In this document: positions 32,005 through 40,213 of the stretch, one piece after another
Numbering within the stretch: the stretch's first letter is position 1
How the letters are laid out: the number at the start of each line of letters is the position of its first letter
Source of the DNA: Pelomonas lactea
GTDB lineage: Bacteria; Pseudomonadota; Gammaproteobacteria; Burkholderiales; Burkholderiaceae_C
Reading direction: 5' to 3'
Assembly: GCF_043555885.1 (NCBI RefSeq)
Contig: NZ_JBIGHX010000001.1
Location: forward strand, 62,001-126,000
Length of the DNA stretch: 64,000 nt
Notes under the pieces: model-generated
Seen by the model: only the letters and a program-made list of their open reading frames with translations
Told to the model about the DNA's origin: nothing
Database searches by the model: none
Position numbers and translations under genes: made by a program

Positions 32005-33447
32005 TCAGAGAGTGCCAAGCACATCGGCCAGGCGTCGCACCGCCTCCGGAATGCGCGCAGCGTCGATGGCGCCGTAGCCCAGCACCAAGCCGTCTGCGCC
32101 GCCGGCGGCCAGCCGGTAGCGGCTCAGCGGCTCCACGCCGACGCCGGCGTCCCACGCGCGCCGCGCCAGTTCGCTGCAGTCCACCGGCAGCGCGACCGCC
32201 AGGTGCAAGCCGGCGATGGCGGGGTACACGTCGGCCTGCGCGCCGAGGTGGCGCCGCAGGCTGTGCTCCAGCACGCGCCGCCGCTCGGCGTACTCGCCGC
32301 GCATGCGCCGCACGTGGCGCAGCAGATGGCCTTCGGCGATGAAATCCGCCACGGCCATCTGCTGCAGCGCCGGCGCGCTGAAGTCCAGCGCCTGCCGGGC
32401 CGTGATGAGCGCCTCGCGCGCCCAAGCCGGCGCGACGATGAACCCCAGGCGCAGCGCCGGCAGCATGCTCTTGGACAGCGTGCCGACGTAGAACACGCGG
32501 CCATCACGGTCCAGCGTCTTCAGCGCGTCCAGCGGCCGCGGCGTGAAGCGGAACTCACCGTCGTAGTCGTCCTCGACGATGACGGCCTGCTCGCGCGCCG
32601 CCCAGTTCAGCAGTTCGCGCCGCCGCGCCAGCGACAGCGCCACGCCGAGCGGGAACTGGTGCGACGGCGTCACGCAGACGATGCGCGCGCCGGCCGGCAG
32701 CGCGTCGACGATCAGGCCGTCGCGATCCACCGGCACCGGTGCCAGCCTTGCGCCGGAGGCGGCCAGCGCGGCGCGCAGCGGCGGGTAGCCGGGGTCTTCC
32801 ACGGCGGCCAGCGTCTGCACCGGCGTGACGAGCACGCGCGCGATCAGGTCGAAGGCCTGCTGAGCGCCGGCCGTGATGACGATGTCCTCCGCCGTGCAGG
32901 CCACGGCGCGCGACGACGACACGTGCTTCGCAATCGCCTCGCGCAGCGCCAGCAGGCCTTGCGGGCGCGGGTAGCTCGCCGTCCGGCGCGCCAGCCCCTG
33001 CAGCGCACGCGTCTGCAGGCGGCGCAGCACGTCGAACGGGAAGCTCGCGATGTCCGGCGTGCCGGTCATGAAGCGCAACGCCGGCCGCGGCCCGGTGGGC
33101 ATGGCCCACGGCAGCGGCGCGATCTCGCCGCGCAGCCAGGGGCTGTCGGCCCACGGCGCGACGCTGGCGCGGTCCGACACGGCCACCGCGGCACGGGGCA
33201 GCTCCGCGACGAAACTGCCGCCCGCACCGCGCGACTCCAGCCAGCCTTCGGATGCCAGCAGCTCGTAGGCCGCCACCGCCGTGTTGCGCGACACGCCCAC
33301 CTGCGCCGCCAGCTCGCGCGACGACGGCAGCCGCAGCCCCGGCGCGAGGCGGCCGCTGGCGATGGCCTCGCGCAGCGCTGTGTGCAGGCTGGCCAGGCGC
33401 GAGCCGCGCGCGGCGATGTGCAGATCGAGTTCGAGGCTTGGAACCAT
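32005..33447 (-). CDS. MocR/PdxR-type regulator (GntR HTH + aminotransferase-like domain)
   Basis: 480 residues. The N-terminal GntR winged helix (about 10-80) contains LPSSRELAAQVGVSRNTAVAAYELL. The rest is a fold-type I aminotransferase-like domain with the PLP pocket (TAGAQQAFDLI, DPGYPPLR, EDDYDGEFR) and the Schiff-base lysine in VGTLSKSMLPALRLGF. MocR proteins sense PLP or amino-group ligands and control vitamin B6, taurine or GABA genes; the target here is unknown. Divergent from the small cupin gene at 33636, its likeliest local target. Confidence 0.9.
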   Translation of the reverse strand: MVPSLELDLHIAARGSRLASLHTALREAIASGRLAPGLRLPSSRELAAQVGVSRNTAVAAYELLASEGWLESRGAGGSFVAELPRAAVAVSDRASVAPWADSPWLRGEIAPLPWAMPTGPRPALRFMTGTPDIASFPFDVLRRLQTRALQGLARRTASYPRPQGLLALREAIAKHVSSSRAVACTAEDIVITAGAQQAFDLIARVLVTPVQTLAAVEDPGYPPLRAALAASGARLAPVPVDRDGLIVDALPAGARIVCVTPSHQFPLGVALSLARRRELLNWAAREQAVIVEDDYDGEFRFTPRPLDALKTLDRDGRVFYVGTLSKSMLPALRLGFIVAPAWAREALITARQALDFSAPALQQMAVADFIAEGHLLRHVRRMRGEYAERRRVLEHSLRRHLGAQADVYPAIAGLHLAVALPVDCSELARRAWDAGVGVEPLSRYRLAAGGADGLVLGYGAIDAARIPEAVRRLADVLGTL

Positions 33448-33635
33448 GCGTTGCAGCCGACGTGACGCGTCGGCGGACTCCCAGGTCGGGCACTCTAGCG
33501 GGGCTGGCACGGGTATCCGACGGCCGGCCCCATGACGCGCGGCCGGCGCTTGGCCCCCTGGCTTTCGGCCTGCTTGGCTCTTTGATCCCACGCTGCGCGC
33601 GGGCACGCTGCAGGGCTCACGAACACCGCCCCGCC

Positions 33636-34115
33636 ATGCCCAACCTGATCACGCCCCTGGACGGGCTGCAGCCCCACGTCCACCCCCACGTCACGGCCGC
33701 GCTGCAGCGCGCCGGCCTGGACACCTGGATGCCCGAGGGCGACGGCAAGTGGTCCCTGCCGCTGCAGTTCCTGCCCGACGGGGGCTGGGTCGAGCTGATG
33801 CGCCTCGTGCCCGGCACGGCGCTGACGCTGCACCGCCACCACGGCGAAGTGCATGGCCTGAACCTGCAGGGCCGCCGCCGGCTCGACGACGGCCGGGTCA
33901 TCGGGCCGGGCGACTACGTTTTCGAGCCGGACGGCAACGTCGACAGCTGGGCCGCCGTGGGCGACGAGGTGCTGGTGCTGCACGTCGTCGTGCGCGGCGA
34001 TGTGGACTACGTCGACCGCAACGGCCACGTGCAAAAGCGCATCACGACAGCCGGCCGTCTCGCCGACTACCGCGCGTTCTGCGCCGCGCGCGGCCTGTCG
34101 CCGCGGCTGGGCTGA
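33636..34115 (+). CDS. Small cupin-domain protein (ChrR/dioxygenase-like)
   Basis: 159 residues, a single cupin barrel. Motif 1 is visible in VPGTALTLHRHHGEVHGLNLQG (His-rich metal site: H-x-H-H...E...H) and motif 2 in GDYVFEPDGNVDSW. The pattern is close to 2,4'-dihydroxyacetophenone-dioxygenase-like and ChrR-like cupins. Metal-dependent enzyme or sensor role inferred. It is divergent from the MocR regulator. Confidence 0.8.
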   Translation: MPNLITPLDGLQPHVHPHVTAALQRAGLDTWMPEGDGKWSLPLQFLPDGGWVELMRLVPGTALTLHRHHGEVHGLNLQGRRRLDDGRVIGPGDYVFEPDGNVDSWAAVGDEVLVLHVVVRGDVDYVDRNGHVQKRITTAGRLADYRAFCAARGLSPRLG

Positions 34116-34129
34116 CGCGCTGTGAACGT

Positions 34130-34876
34130 TCAGGCCGGCATCAGCGCCACCGCATCGACGCCCGCGGCCAGTCGCCTCGGGCAGGCCGGGTCCGTCACGG
34201 CACGCCACACCGCCTCGGCCACGTCCGGCGCTTGCGTCACGGCGTCGGCCGGCTGCTGCGCCCAGTCGGCGAACACGGCGCCGGCCAGCTCGGCATAGGC
34301 CGGCGGGATGCTGCCGGCCATGCGCGAGCGCGCGTTTTCGCCGAAACGCGTCGTTGGCGCGCGGCCCGGCAGCACGAGCGTCGCGCGCACGCCGAACGGC
34401 GCCAGCTCCAGCGCCAGCGACTCGGTGAACGCGTTCACCGCCGCCTTGCTCGCCGTGTAGACGGCCAGCAGTGGTAGCGACTTCAGCGTCACGCTGGACG
34501 TCACGTTGACGACGACGCCGGCGCGGCGCTCGCGCATCTGCGGCAGCACGGCCTGCGTCACGGCCATCGTGCCGAAGGTGTTGGTCTCGAAGAGCTCGCG
34601 CACCTGCGCCATCGGGATGCCCTCCAGCGCGCCCAGCAGGCCGATGCCGGCGTTGTTGACCAGCGCATCGACGGGGCCGGCCGCGGCGAGGCAGCTACGG
34701 ATGCTGGCGGCGTCGGTGACGTCCAGCGGCAGCACGCGCAGCCGCTCGCTGCGCGGCAATGCGTCGTCGCGCGGCGTGCGCATGGTCGCGACGACCTGCC
34801 AGCCGCGGTCGAGAAAGAGGCGGGCCGTCTCGAGCCCGAAGCCGGACGAGCAGCCGGTGATCAGCACGGTTTTCAT
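34130..34876 (-). CDS. Short-chain dehydrogenase/reductase
   Basis: 248-residue classical SDR. Cofactor motif TGCSSGFG at residues 7-14, NNAG at about 80, catalytic Ser in VTSSVTL and YxxxK in YTASK. The Arg after the first strand (ATMRTP) favours NADPH. Substrate unknown. CAGGAG precedes the ATG. Divergent from an AraC-family gene, which is the usual arrangement for regulator and target in this family. Confidence 0.92.
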   Translation of the reverse strand: MKTVLITGCSSGFGLETARLFLDRGWQVVATMRTPRDDALPRSERLRVLPLDVTDAASIRSCLAAAGPVDALVNNAGIGLLGALEGIPMAQVRELFETNTFGTMAVTQAVLPQMRERRAGVVVNVTSSVTLKSLPLLAVYTASKAAVNAFTESLALELAPFGVRATLVLPGRAPTTRFGENARSRMAGSIPPAYAELAGAVFADWAQQPADAVTQAPDVAEAVWRAVTDPACPRRLAAGVDAVALMPA

Positions 34877-34972
34877 GGCGAACTCCTGTTGGATGGGAAG
34901 GCCTCACGATAGGAGTCCATGACAGGACTTACTACAATTCAAAGTCCAATAAACATTGGCATTCGTCCTGTC

Positions 34973-35869
34973 GTGATCGATCCCCTGACCGAGGTCGTCG
35001 GCCTGCTGCAGCCGGGCGCGCGCTTCTCCAAGGTCGTCGCTGGCGCGGGCCGGTGGCGGGTGCGCCGCGCCGAGGCCGGGCTGCCGTTCTATGCCGTCGT
35101 GCTGGAGGGCGGCTGCCAGCTCAGCGTCGACGGGCAGGCACCACTGGCGCTGCAGGCGGGCGACTTCGCGCTCGTGCCGGCGGCCCGACCGTTCACGAAC
35201 AGCAGCGCCGTGGCGCCTGCGACCGATCTGCCCGACACGCTGCCCGTCCAGCTGCCCAACGGCACCTACCGCGTCGGCGATGCGGATGCGCCGCCCGACG
35301 TGCGGCTGCTGGTGGGCCACTGCAGCTTCGGCTCGCCGGATGCGGCGCTGCTGGTGTCGCTGCTGCCGCAGCTGGTGCATGTGCGCGGCGAACCGCGGCT
35401 GACGGCGCTGGTGCAGCTGCTCATCGACGAGACCCGCCAGCAGCGCCCCGGGCGCGAGGAAGTGCTGGCCCGGCTGCTGGAGGTGCTGCTGATCGAGGCG
35501 CTGCGCTCGGCGCCCGGCACCGCGGCGTCGCCGGGCCTGGTGCGCGGGCTGGCCGACGCGCGCCTGGCCGCCGCGCTGCGCGGCGTCCACGAGCAGCCGG
35601 CGCGGGCGTGGACGGTGGCGTCACTGGCCAGGGAAGCGGCGCTGTCGCGCTCGGCCTTCTTCGAGCGCTTCAGCCGCGCCGTCGGCATGGCGCCGATGAG
35701 CTATCTGCTGGCCTGGCGCATGGCCTTGGCGCGGCGCCTGCTGCGCGACGAGTGCCTGGGCGTGGCCGGCGTGGCCGAGCGGGTGGGCTACAGCTCGGCC
35801 AGCACGTTCAGCGTGGCGTTCACGCGCTACGTGGGGCAGCCACCGGCGCGGTATGCGCGGTCGGCCTAG
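34973..35869 (+). CDS. AraC-family transcriptional regulator (cupin-6 N-terminus)
   Basis: About 298 residues. The N-terminal cupin-like sensor starts IDPLTEVVGLLQPG, the usual beginning of this family, which favours the GTG at 34973 over an in-frame ATG at 34919 (316 residues). The C-terminal double HTH includes WTVASLAREAALSRSAFFERFSRAVG and GVAGVAERVGYSSASTFSVAFTRYVG. The 96 bp back to the divergent SDR gene are AT-richer than the surroundings and contain TACAAT (34933-34938), a possible -10 only if the later start is right. Probable regulator of the SDR gene. Its TAG shares the palindrome CTAG with the stop of the convergent kinase gene. Confidence 0.87.
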   Translation: MIDPLTEVVGLLQPGARFSKVVAGAGRWRVRRAEAGLPFYAVVLEGGCQLSVDGQAPLALQAGDFALVPAARPFTNSSAVAPATDLPDTLPVQLPNGTYRVGDADAPPDVRLLVGHCSFGSPDAALLVSLLPQLVHVRGEPRLTALVQLLIDETRQQRPGREEVLARLLEVLLIEALRSAPGTAASPGLVRGLADARLAAALRGVHEQPARAWTVASLAREAALSRSAFFERFSRAVGMAPMSYLLAWRMALARRLLRDECLGVAGVAERVGYSSASTFSVAFTRYVGQPPARYARSA

Positions 35870-37017
35870 AAAACGACTTCCGCCCGCAGCCCGCCCTGGG
35901 CCCGGTTGCTGAGCACCAGCGCCGCACCCTGCCGCCGCACCAGTTGCTGGGCGATGTACAGCCCCAACCCGGTGCCGCCGGTCTCGCGGTTGCGCGAGCC
36001 TTCGACGCGACGGAACGGCTGGCGCACGCGCTCCAGCTCGGCCTCGGGGATGCCGGGGCCGTCGTCCTCCACCACCAGCCGCGTCACGCCGCCGCCCAGC
36101 TCCACGCTGACGCGCGCGTTGCCGGCGTAGCGCAGCGCATTGCCGACGAGGTTGTCGACGACGCGGCGCAAGGCGATCGGGTCGGCCGTGACGACGGCCG
36201 CCGGGCCGCTGAAGCTGACGGCGGCACCGGTCTCGGCCAGGTCGTCCACCGCCGACTGCGCCAGCGCCGACAGGTCCACGCGCTGCGCCTGGGCCGCCTC
36301 GGCGGGGCGGAACACCTCGATGACGCTCTCGACGAGGTGGTTCATCTCGCGCAGGTCCTCGATGCAGCGCTCACGCACTCTGGGCTCCACGTCGCCCGTC
36401 TCGAGCCGCAGCCGCATGCGCGTCAGCGGCGTGCGCAGGTCGTGCGAGATGGCCGCGATCATCAGCCCGCGCTCCTCGAACTGACCGCTCAGCTCGGCGG
36501 CCATGCGGTTGAACACGACAGCGGCATCGCGCACCTCGCGCGTGCCCTCGTCCTCGGCCAGCGCGGGCGCCGCCCGGCCGCGGGCCAGCGCCGGCGTCAG
36601 CTGCTGTGCGGCGCTGACCAGCCGCCGCACGGGCCCGGCCAGCCAGCGCGACCCCCACCACGCCGCCAGCGCGATGACCAGCAGCCGCACGCCGTAGTCG
36701 ATGAGCCGGCTGTGCCACGGCAGCGACGGCGGCAGCGACGGGAACGTCGGCACATGGGACGGCATGGCGGCGCCGGGGTCGCCGGGCGGGCGCCGCATGG
36801 GCGGCGGCCCGGCGTCGAAGTCATCGTGCGGGGGCGGCCCGCCGGGGCCGAAGCCGCGCTCGGCATGCTGCGGCGGGCCGGGCCGGCGGCCGTCGTGCCC
36901 CTGCCAGCCCTGCGAAACCACGCTCCAGGCCACGAAATGGCTCAGCGCCAGCGCCGCCCACATCAGCAGGAACAGCCGCAGTCCCAGGCTGTCCCAGGAC
37001 TTCAGCTTGCTCAGCAC
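35866..37017 (-). CDS. Sensor histidine kinase (OmpR-system)
   Basis: 383 residues with GTG start. One N-terminal helix (LRLFLLMWAALALSHFVAW), a short periplasmic loop that is Pro/Gly/His/Asp-rich (about 40-100), a second helix (LLVIALAAWWGSRWLAG), HAMP, H-box IAAISHDLRTPLTRMR, N-box NLVGNALRYAG, and G-boxes EDDGPGI and GTGLGLYI. The loop with HDGRRPGPPQH and PPPHDDFD could bind metal, which is speculative. The GTG lies inside the last codons of the regulator gene (7-nt overlap). Confidence 0.92.
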   Translation of the reverse strand: MLSKLKSWDSLGLRLFLLMWAALALSHFVAWSVVSQGWQGHDGRRPGPPQHAERGFGPGGPPPHDDFDAGPPPMRRPPGDPGAAMPSHVPTFPSLPPSLPWHSRLIDYGVRLLVIALAAWWGSRWLAGPVRRLVSAAQQLTPALARGRAAPALAEDEGTREVRDAAVVFNRMAAELSGQFEERGLMIAAISHDLRTPLTRMRLRLETGDVEPRVRERCIEDLREMNHLVESVIEVFRPAEAAQAQRVDLSALAQSAVDDLAETGAAVSFSGPAAVVTADPIALRRVVDNLVGNALRYAGNARVSVELGGGVTRLVVEDDGPGIPEAELERVRQPFRRVEGSRNRETGGTGLGLYIAQQLVRRQGAALVLSNRAQGGLRAEVVF

Positions 37018-37727
37018 GGGCTCACCTCGGCGTCGAACAGATAGCCCTCGCCGCGCACGGTGCGGATCAGCGCCGGCTCGCGCGCGGTGTCGCCCAGCTT
37101 GGCGCGCAGACGCGACACCGCCAGGTCGATGCTGCGGTCGTTGACCTCCACACCGGGGGCCCGGGTCAGTTCGATGAGCTGGTCGCGGCTGAGCACGCGG
37201 CCCGGCCGCTGCACGAAGGCGGCCAGCAGCCGGAACTCGGCGCTGGACAGCGCGATGCCCACGTCGTCGGCGTTGACGAGCTGGCGCGTCATGCGGTCAA
37301 AGCGCCAGCGGCCGAAGCGCAGCAGCCGGGTGTCGTCGTCCACGCCGGTGGCCTGGCCCTTGCTGGCGCGGCGCACCAGCGCCTGCAGCCGCGCCACCAG
37401 CTCGCGCGGCTCGAAGGGCTTGGCGAGGTAGTCGTCGGCGCCCAGCTCCAGGCCGACGACGCGGCTCATCGTGTCGCCGCGCGCCGTCAGCATCAGCACC
37501 GGCGGCGCGTCGGGCTGCGTGCCCAGCCAGCGCAGCAGCGTCAGGCCATCCTCGCCGGGCAGCATCAGGTCCAGCACGATGACGTCGGGCCGCGCCTGCG
37601 CAAGCAGCTGGCGCATCGCCCGGCCGTCGGCCGCCGCGCTGATCCGCCAGCCGAACCCTTCGAGATAGGTCGTCAGGCTGGCGCGGATCTCGGCGTCGTC
37701 GTCGACGACCAGGCAATGTCCATTCAT
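37011..37727 (-). CDS. OmpR-family response regulator
   Basis: 238 residues: receiver (VVDDDAE, phosphoacceptor in VIVLDLMLPGEDG, LTARGD, AKPFEP) and Trans_reg_C winged helix ending LIRTVRGEGYLFDAE. The gene is sandwiched by overlaps, 4 bp with the dioxygenase-like gene upstream and 7 bp with the kinase downstream, so the three form a tight operon. Confidence 0.94.
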   Translation of the reverse strand: MNGHCLVVDDDAEIRASLTTYLEGFGWRISAAADGRAMRQLLAQARPDVIVLDLMLPGEDGLTLLRWLGTQPDAPPVLMLTARGDTMSRVVGLELGADDYLAKPFEPRELVARLQALVRRASKGQATGVDDDTRLLRFGRWRFDRMTRQLVNADDVGIALSSAEFRLLAAFVQRPGRVLSRDQLIELTRAPGVEVNDRSIDLAVSRLRAKLGDTAREPALIRTVRGEGYLFDAEVSPC

Positions 37728-38641
37728 GCGGCGATACCGACCTTGAGTCTGGCGACGTAGCCCGCGCTGACCGACCCGGTGACGGTGGCCAGCTGCGTCG
37801 AGTAGCCGTCGCTGAAGATGCCGTCGCTGCTCAGCGAGCTGGCGTTGTTGTTGGCGGCGCTGCTGCCATAGCCGCTGGTGGCATAGACGGCGGTGTTGGC
37901 GTCCGAGGGGAAGCACAGCTGCGACGTGCGCAGCTTGTTGTTCCAGTTGGTGGCCGTCGTCGTGCTGCGGTAGACCTCGAAATGGATGTGCGGCACGCGG
38001 CCGGCATAGCAGCCGGGATAGATGGTCTGGAACACCGCGGTGCCGTCCGTGCCGGTGGCCTGCACGCCGCGCAGGTAGTTCTCGCCGGTCACGCCGCTGG
38101 AGTACATGGAGTAGCGGCCCAGCGCGTCGCAATGCCACAGGTAGATGGCATAGCCGGACAGGTCGGCGCAGGACGCATTGGTGTTCACGAGCTCAATGAT
38201 GACCTGAAGCGGCACGCCCGCGGCGGTGCCACTGGCGCCGGCGATGCTGGTGCGGATGTCGCTGCGCACGACGCCCGACAGCGCCAGCACGTTGGCGACG
38301 CTGCCGTTGGCGGTGTTGGAGCCGTCGCCCGGGTAGGGCCCCTCGGTCTCGGACGGGATGACGGAGCAGCCGCTCGTGGTGGTGGTCGTGCCGCCGGAGG
38401 AACTGCTGCCGGAGGAAGAACTGGACGAGCCGGACGAGGACGAGGTCGTCGTGCCGGCATCGCCTCCGCCACCGCCGCAGCCGGCCAGTGTCAGCACGCC
38501 GGCGCCGCCCAGCGACAGGGCGCCCGCGCCCATCAGCCAGCGCAGGGCGGCGCGGCGTTCAAAGGCCTGCTGGTGCAGCCGGCTCAGGTCGTGGGCCAGG
38601 CCCTGGTCGTGGTCATGGCGGTCGTTGCGATCGTGGTGCAT
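37724..38641 (-). CDS. Tat-exported lipoprotein with intradiol ring-cleavage dioxygenase-like domain
   Basis: 305 residues. The first 30 residues are His/Asp-rich (HHDRNDRHDHDQ), followed by a twin-arginine hydrophobic signal (ERRAALRWLMGAGALSLGG) and a lipobox LAGC. A Ser/Gly/Thr linker of about 30 residues leads to a PcaG/CatA-like domain: TEGPYPGD, YAIYLWHCDALGRYSMYS (Tyr and His ligands) and VPHIHFEVY (His ligands). The domain normally holds Fe(III) and cleaves catechols; surface-exposed homologues are poorly characterised. SD GAAGGAGA precedes the start. The TGA overlaps the ATG of the response regulator. Confidence 0.85.
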   Translation of the reverse strand: MHHDRNDRHDHDQGLAHDLSRLHQQAFERRAALRWLMGAGALSLGGAGVLTLAGCGGGGGDAGTTTSSSSGSSSSSSGSSSSGGTTTTTSGCSVIPSETEGPYPGDGSNTANGSVANVLALSGVVRSDIRTSIAGASGTAAGVPLQVIIELVNTNASCADLSGYAIYLWHCDALGRYSMYSSGVTGENYLRGVQATGTDGTAVFQTIYPGCYAGRVPHIHFEVYRSTTTATNWNNKLRTSQLCFPSDANTAVYATSGYGSSAANNNASSLSSDGIFSDGYSTQLATVTGSVSAGYVARLKVGIAA

Positions 38642-38777
38642 GGCGTCTCCTTCGAGGTGTCGGATGACGGGCATTGCATCGCCGGGATGTATCGGCGGGA
38701 TCGGCAGATTGTGTCGGGGTCGAAATACGGGAACGGATGGCTTTCCCTGACCATGCCGCCCGGACGCAACCCGAAGC

Positions 38778-40025
38778 TCACCCGAGGATCAGCTGCAGCG
38801 ACCCCTGCAACGCCCGGATCAACGCCTCCAGCGCCTGCAGCAGCCGCTCGCTGCCCTGATGCATCCGTTGCACCGCGTCGCCCTGCTCCACGCGCAGGCC
38901 GCGCAGCAGCACCAGCCAGGCCTCGTCCACCGCGGCGAACGCCGGCTGCAGTGCCGGCCCGGCCAGGGGCGCGGCGCGCACCTCGTCGTAGGCCTTGATG
39001 AACTCGTCCAGCCCCGCCGCCAGGCCGCTGGCGTCATGCCCCGGCATCACCTGTGTCAGCAGGCCCTCCTTGGCCAGGCGCTGGCTCAGCAGCCGCAGCC
39101 GCGTCACCTGCGCCAGCAACCCCACGGGGCGCTGGCCGGCGCGCTCGGACAGGCGCGCCACCAGCGTCTCGCTGCTCTCCAGCAGGCGCTGCGCGGCGCG
39201 GTCGCTGCGGGCCAGGTCGGGCTGGCGGGCGGACAGCGCCGAGTCCAGCTGCGCCCAGGCCGCAGACACGGCGGCCAGTTCCTCCACCAGGTCGTGGCGC
39301 AGCAGCTCGCCCAGCCGCGCCAGGTTGGCCGCCACGCGCTCCACGGAGGCGTCCAGCAGCGCCTGCGCTTCGCGGCGCTCCGGCGGCGCAAGCCGCGGCC
39401 ACGCGCGCAAGGCCTGCAGCTTGACGAGGCGCTGGCTCAGCATGCGCTGCGCGCCGGCGCGTTCCAGCGCCTCGGCCAGCTCGCTGGTGTGCACCACGCC
39501 GCGCGCCACCTCGGGCAGCTTGGACTGCGTCTGCATGGCCGTGTTGCGCAGCAGCGCGAAGGCCGCCGCCTCGTCGATGCCGCGGGCCTGCATCAGCAAC
39601 CCCTTGGCACGCTCGGTCCACTTGCGCTCGTCGAGCTTGGCCTGCGCGGCGCTGTCGCGCGCCTGCAGCTGCGCCGCGAGGTCACGCGCCCACAGCAGCG
39701 CCTGTTCCACCGCAGCCGCATCGGCATCAGGTGGCAGCCACTGCAGCACGCCACGGGCCAGCAGCCGCTCGCGGTCGGCAGCACCCGGTGGCGGTGACAG
39801 CAGCACCACCGGCAGGCCGAAGGCCCGGTCGGTGTGCAGAAACTGCGCCAAGGCGGTGCGGTCCACGCACCAGAGCAGGCCCACAGCCGGCCCGGCATCG
39901 GGCGGCGCAGGCTCTGAAACGGTGCACACCCGCCAGCCTTGCGCCTGCAAAGACGCAGCGGAAGGCGGGGTGTCGGGACTGCAGATCAGCAGTGGCAGCG
40001 AGGGACTGGTGAGCGGTTCGGACAT
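38778..40025 (-). CDS. ANTAR antiterminator fused to nitrate-sensing PilJ/NIT-like domain (NasR-like)
   Basis: 415 residues. Residues 1-125 are a degenerate receiver-like domain. An ANTAR domain follows (ERAKGLLMQARGIDEAAAFALLRNTAM), then about 230 residues of helical PilJ/NIT-type repeats. These contain the NarX P-box-like motif LERAGAQRMLSQRL and a second, weaker RLRLLSQRLAKEG. In Klebsiella NasR the NIT domain is N-terminal and ANTAR C-terminal; here the order is reversed. Nitrate sensing in the cytoplasm coupled to RNA antitermination is inferred. It is divergent from the nitrate permease, whose leader carries an ANTAR-type hairpin. Confidence 0.85.
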   Translation of the reverse strand: MSEPLTSPSLPLLICSPDTPPSAASLQAQGWRVCTVSEPAPPDAGPAVGLLWCVDRTALAQFLHTDRAFGLPVVLLSPPPGAADRERLLARGVLQWLPPDADAAAVEQALLWARDLAAQLQARDSAAQAKLDERKWTERAKGLLMQARGIDEAAAFALLRNTAMQTQSKLPEVARGVVHTSELAEALERAGAQRMLSQRLVKLQALRAWPRLAPPERREAQALLDASVERVAANLARLGELLRHDLVEELAAVSAAWAQLDSALSARQPDLARSDRAAQRLLESSETLVARLSERAGQRPVGLLAQVTRLRLLSQRLAKEGLLTQVMPGHDASGLAAGLDEFIKAYDEVRAAPLAGPALQPAFAAVDEAWLVLLRGLRVEQGDAVQRMHQGSERLLQALEALIRALQGSLQLILG

Positions 40026-40084
40026 GGCTTCGGTGTTCACGCCCCAAAACGGCGCAAGAACCAGGCCAGCACCATGTCGATTGC

Positions 40085-40100
40085 AGGCATGGGGTTTGCT
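40085..40100 (+). promoter_or_regulatory. Sigma-54 promoter of the nitrate permease gene
   Basis: AGGCATGGGGTTTGCT: GG (40086-40087) and GC (40098-40099) separated by exactly 10 nt, perfect TTGCT in the -12 element and GGCA in the -24 element. Predicted start about 40111. Confidence 0.62.
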
Positions 40101-40110
40101 TTGAGCGGAT

Positions 40111-40213
40111 GTGGCGCCTGCAAGGGTGCAGGCCGCATTCCCGCTGCAACGTCCTGCCGCCCTGGCACGACTGCGGGGCAGGCTCGCGTGGCAGCCAGCC
40201 CGAAGAGCCCAAG
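40111..40213 (+). promoter_or_regulatory. Nitrate permease leader RNA with ANTAR-type hexaloop hairpin
   Basis: Five nt after the predicted start, GCCTGC (40116-40121) pairs perfectly with GCAGGC (40128-40133) around the hexaloop AAGGGT (A1, G4). A second helix pairs CCTGCC (40153-40158) with GGCAGG (40177-40182), overlapping an alternative small hairpin TGCC/GGCA, so two exclusive folds are possible. The architecture mirrors the nrtA leader. No U run was seen. Confidence 0.62.

Noticed and set aside
33506..33530. TGGCACGGG as a fourth sigma-54 promoter
   Set aside because: No GC dinucleotide at the required 10-nt distance after GG.
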